DNA of 64,000 nucleotides from Dyadobacter luticola (GTDB lineage: Bacteria > Bacteroidota > Bacteroidia > Cytophagales > Spirosomataceae): contig NZ_VCEJ01000004.1 of NCBI RefSeq assembly GCF_005860805.1, positions 868,001-932,000 on the forward strand, written 5' to 3'. The position numbers and the translations under genes are program-made. Position 1 is the stretch's first letter; each line of letters opens with the position of its first letter. The notes beneath the pieces were generated by a model. It was not told the DNA's origin. It was given only the letters and a program-made list of their open reading frames with translations, and did not search any database. Below, piece after piece: positions 63,201-64,000 of the stretch.

Positions 63201-63341
63201 AAAATCAGGGTGCTGGTGAGCGGGCAAAATCTGATCACCTGGGACAAGATGAAATCGAAGGATTTCGGGCCTGAGGGCGGCGGCTATGCGGCATTTCCGG
63301 TTTACAGGGTTTTCAATGCAGGTATCAGCGTGATTTTCTAA
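60219..63341 (+). CDS. Second SusC-type TonB-dependent transporter, no STN domain
   Basis: The 1040-residue product has a signal peptide (LAAPSIAQ), goes directly to a carboxypeptidase-regulatory-like domain (about 35-110: INGLVLDQFGKPLAGVVVQS), then the plug (TVLKDASTQALYGIQGANG) and barrel ending VFNAGISVIF. The STN domain of the first SusC is absent, so only the first should signal to FecR. It is 36 bases after the first SusD gene and 18 bases before a second SusD gene. The two pairs may handle different parts of one substrate or be a tandem duplication that has diverged. Confidence 0.94.
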   Translation: MIAFIKIYKKTALALLMGLFLAAPSIAQDLAETINGLVLDQFGKPLAGVVVQSENGKNGTSTNSKGEFSMSVDDGSESIIFSMGGYRNEKMKVADKAELEVRLKPDAHRRDEVVQMGYTTQMRSEISGAVSTVRGEDLERSPVANLTQTLAGRLPGVTTQETYSELSRTTTNLYVRGLSAARDAGPLVMIDGIINSYNSNQTLDYITANEIESITVLKDASTQALYGIQGANGLLVITTKRGKKGPLQIKTRFDESVQQVTTTPAFFSSADYAQMRNQAAMNDGLGANYLFNQQQIDGYRSGADRIAYPDNNWYKRFMKDFATMQRASVNVTGGNDKVQFFSNINFMHQGGQFKTDQTRYDPNANNIWINYRSNVDMNLNKYLKAFVRLSGNVKRERTPGASNADVYKSIFQIPPTMFGPVTLPVMDGSDEVVDPGGKVITTERVDSPTYGMLNRTGYVRHTVTNITSQFGLDLDMGFLTKGLNLTGVLAYQTNSVGSLATRQDYERYVATSDSSSTTGFVKKGAQNDTPLAYSKSHSYYYHLTYNVAMNYKRDFGRHRVGGMAYMFYQNLTKAENDSARMLPYNRVSSGVEVSYGFDDRYLVKLDMGYSGSEQYARSTRYTTTPAISAAWVLSNEAFLKNNNLLTNLKLRASYGKTANDQSGLARYAYLDNVTVGGGGPVGYLQYNVTEGQVGNPNIQAEVSKKINLGIDLGLLNSWTLSVDVFKEKMNNMIVGALSTIPLYQGIPLDNYPKLNTGSYENKGVDINLNYSRSLTKDLMVYGGGYLTYAKNKIISRNEGLKTEDYVYRKWEEGYSFGQKFGYLVDYSNGNGFFNSQSEIDNSKLAYGFGTPRPGDLKYRDLNGDGKIDERDKAPVGTGMLPSLIYAVSGGLKYKNFDLNILFQGIGNYSTIDTSGIGIWETSFDGVYGALHRNAWTAERYASGAEITSPALSLGTSTNHQPSDYYLYNRSYLRLKNVEIGYTLPESISRAILADKIRVLVSGQNLITWDKMKSKDFGPEGGGYAAFPVYRVFNAGISVIF

Positions 63342-63359
63342 CCAAGGCATTTTTTTGAG

Positions 63360-64000
63360 ATGAAAAAATATAAAATAATTCTTCTGACAGCAATGGTTTC
63401 GGGCATGCTGTTCTCCTGCAACGAAAAGCTCGACCTGCCTTCCGACGGCCGAATTACGATGGACCAGGTGTTCAGCGACTACAACCGGACGCGGGGATAT
63501 CTGAACTCGTGCTACGGCCACGTCCCCAAGCCATATATGGACCGAGCATCTTTCACCGACGAGGCGCAGGACGCCGACGACATTACGCCGGGCTCGAAAT
63601 ACGTCGTTTGGTACGGCGGCAATGTTACCTCGCTGACCTACAAATCGAATTCGGCAGACGGTAGCCCGTGGGGAACATTGTATGAGGGTATCCGCAAATG
63701 CAATGTTTTTATAGAAAATATCGCAACCGCCACCTTGTACGCTCCGGAAGGTGAAAAAGCTTCTTGGACCGCGCAGGCGCACACTTTACGCGCACTATAC
63801 TATTTGCAGCTGATCAAACGCTACGGCGGCGTCCCGATTTTCGACAAGCCGCTGGGCATTGATCATGATTTTTCGCAGGATAAAAGAGCGAGTTTTTCGG
63901 AGGTGGTGACATTTATTCTGGCTGATTGTGACAAAGCATTGTCGTACCCCGCCACCCGCGATGGACTTTCGTGGGATATTTATGACAACCAATACGGCGT
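63360..64000 (+). CDS. Second SusD/RagB-type lipoprotein, 5' part
   Basis: The ATG at 63360 opens a frame that runs off the window at 64000 without a stop (213 codons visible). The product has a lipoprotein signal with Cys20 (GMLFSC), then NEKLDLPSDGRITMDQVF, TRGYLNSCYGHV, NVFIENIATATLY and AQAHTLRALYYLQLIKRYGG, all SusD-type segments. It is the partner of the second SusC protein, whose stop is 18 bases upstream. The C-terminal half is outside the window. Confidence 0.92.
   Translation, partial: MKKYKIILLTAMVSGMLFSCNEKLDLPSDGRITMDQVFSDYNRTRGYLNSCYGHVPKPYMDRASFTDEAQDADDITPGSKYVVWYGGNVTSLTYKSNSADGSPWGTLYEGIRKCNVFIENIATATLYAPEGEKASWTAQAHTLRALYYLQLIKRYGGVPIFDKPLGIDHDFSQDKRASFSEVVTFILADCDKALSYPATRDGLSWDIYDNQYG

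Noticed and set aside
1..64000. CRISPR arrays, tRNA and rRNA genes, transposases
   Set aside because: No regular short repeat-spacer array, cloverleaf, rRNA segment or transposase-like protein was found by eye. Short tRNAs could still be missed.

Overview
The window looks like chromosomal DNA of a Bacteroidota bacterium of the Cytophagales type, close in style to Dyadobacter or Spirosoma. The signs are two SusC/SusD pairs behind an ECF sigma/FecR unit, two proteins with type IX secretion C-terminal sorting domains, many lipoproteins, a FucP-type sugar transporter, and promoters of the TTG-N(18-21)-TAnnTTTG kind. Genus is inference. No rRNA, tRNA, CRISPR array, transposase or phage gene was recognised.

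Left part (1-15.8 kb): the end of an outer-membrane barrel gene, then a long all-minus block. It holds a lipoprotein oxidoreductase, NagB and NagA, and a tightly packed run from 14570 down to about 4259: Tat-exported Gfo/Idh/MocA oxidoreductase, Tat-exported DegT-type aminotransferase, secreted ceramidase-like hydrolase, beta-propeller protein, lipoprotein dehydrogenase-like protein with HEAT repeats, Tat lipoprotein HiPIP, a second Tat Gfo/Idh/MocA protein and a sugar MFS porter. A LacI-type regulator lies just upstream, and a perfect 14-bp palindrome abuts the predicted promoter of the run. I read this as an envelope-located redox and amino-sugar or glycoside pathway feeding sugar uptake. 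The substrate is unknown.

Middle (16-30 kb): mixed-strand, mostly single genes: a Cys-type sulfatase, a YoeB-type toxin-antitoxin pair, a NarL-type two-component pair with TPR sensor, a small lipoprotein, an M23 peptidase, a YhcG-type PDDEXK nuclease protein, a DUF1579 protein, a GlxA-type regulator, and a 1262-residue secreted glycosidase with three CBM6-like modules. A gene-free AT-rich stretch at 29.43-30.09 kb carries a perfect DnaA box and near-matches, and the dominant gene strand changes from minus to plus there. This is a candidate replication origin.

Right part (30-64 kb): an ArsR-type regulator with a tripartite RND efflux operon, an M48 peptidase remnant, a SHOCT protein, MscS, AhcY, a LytS/LytTR pair, lipoproteins, an AhpC/AhpD operon, MurF, a secreted FG-GAP protein with RhaT and a DUF6786-like lipoprotein, and then a sugar-utilisation locus (sigma, anti-sigma, SusC, SusD, SusC, SusD) that runs off the right edge. 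Dispersed CTGAGCG-type repeats and hairpin repeats occupy several gaps.
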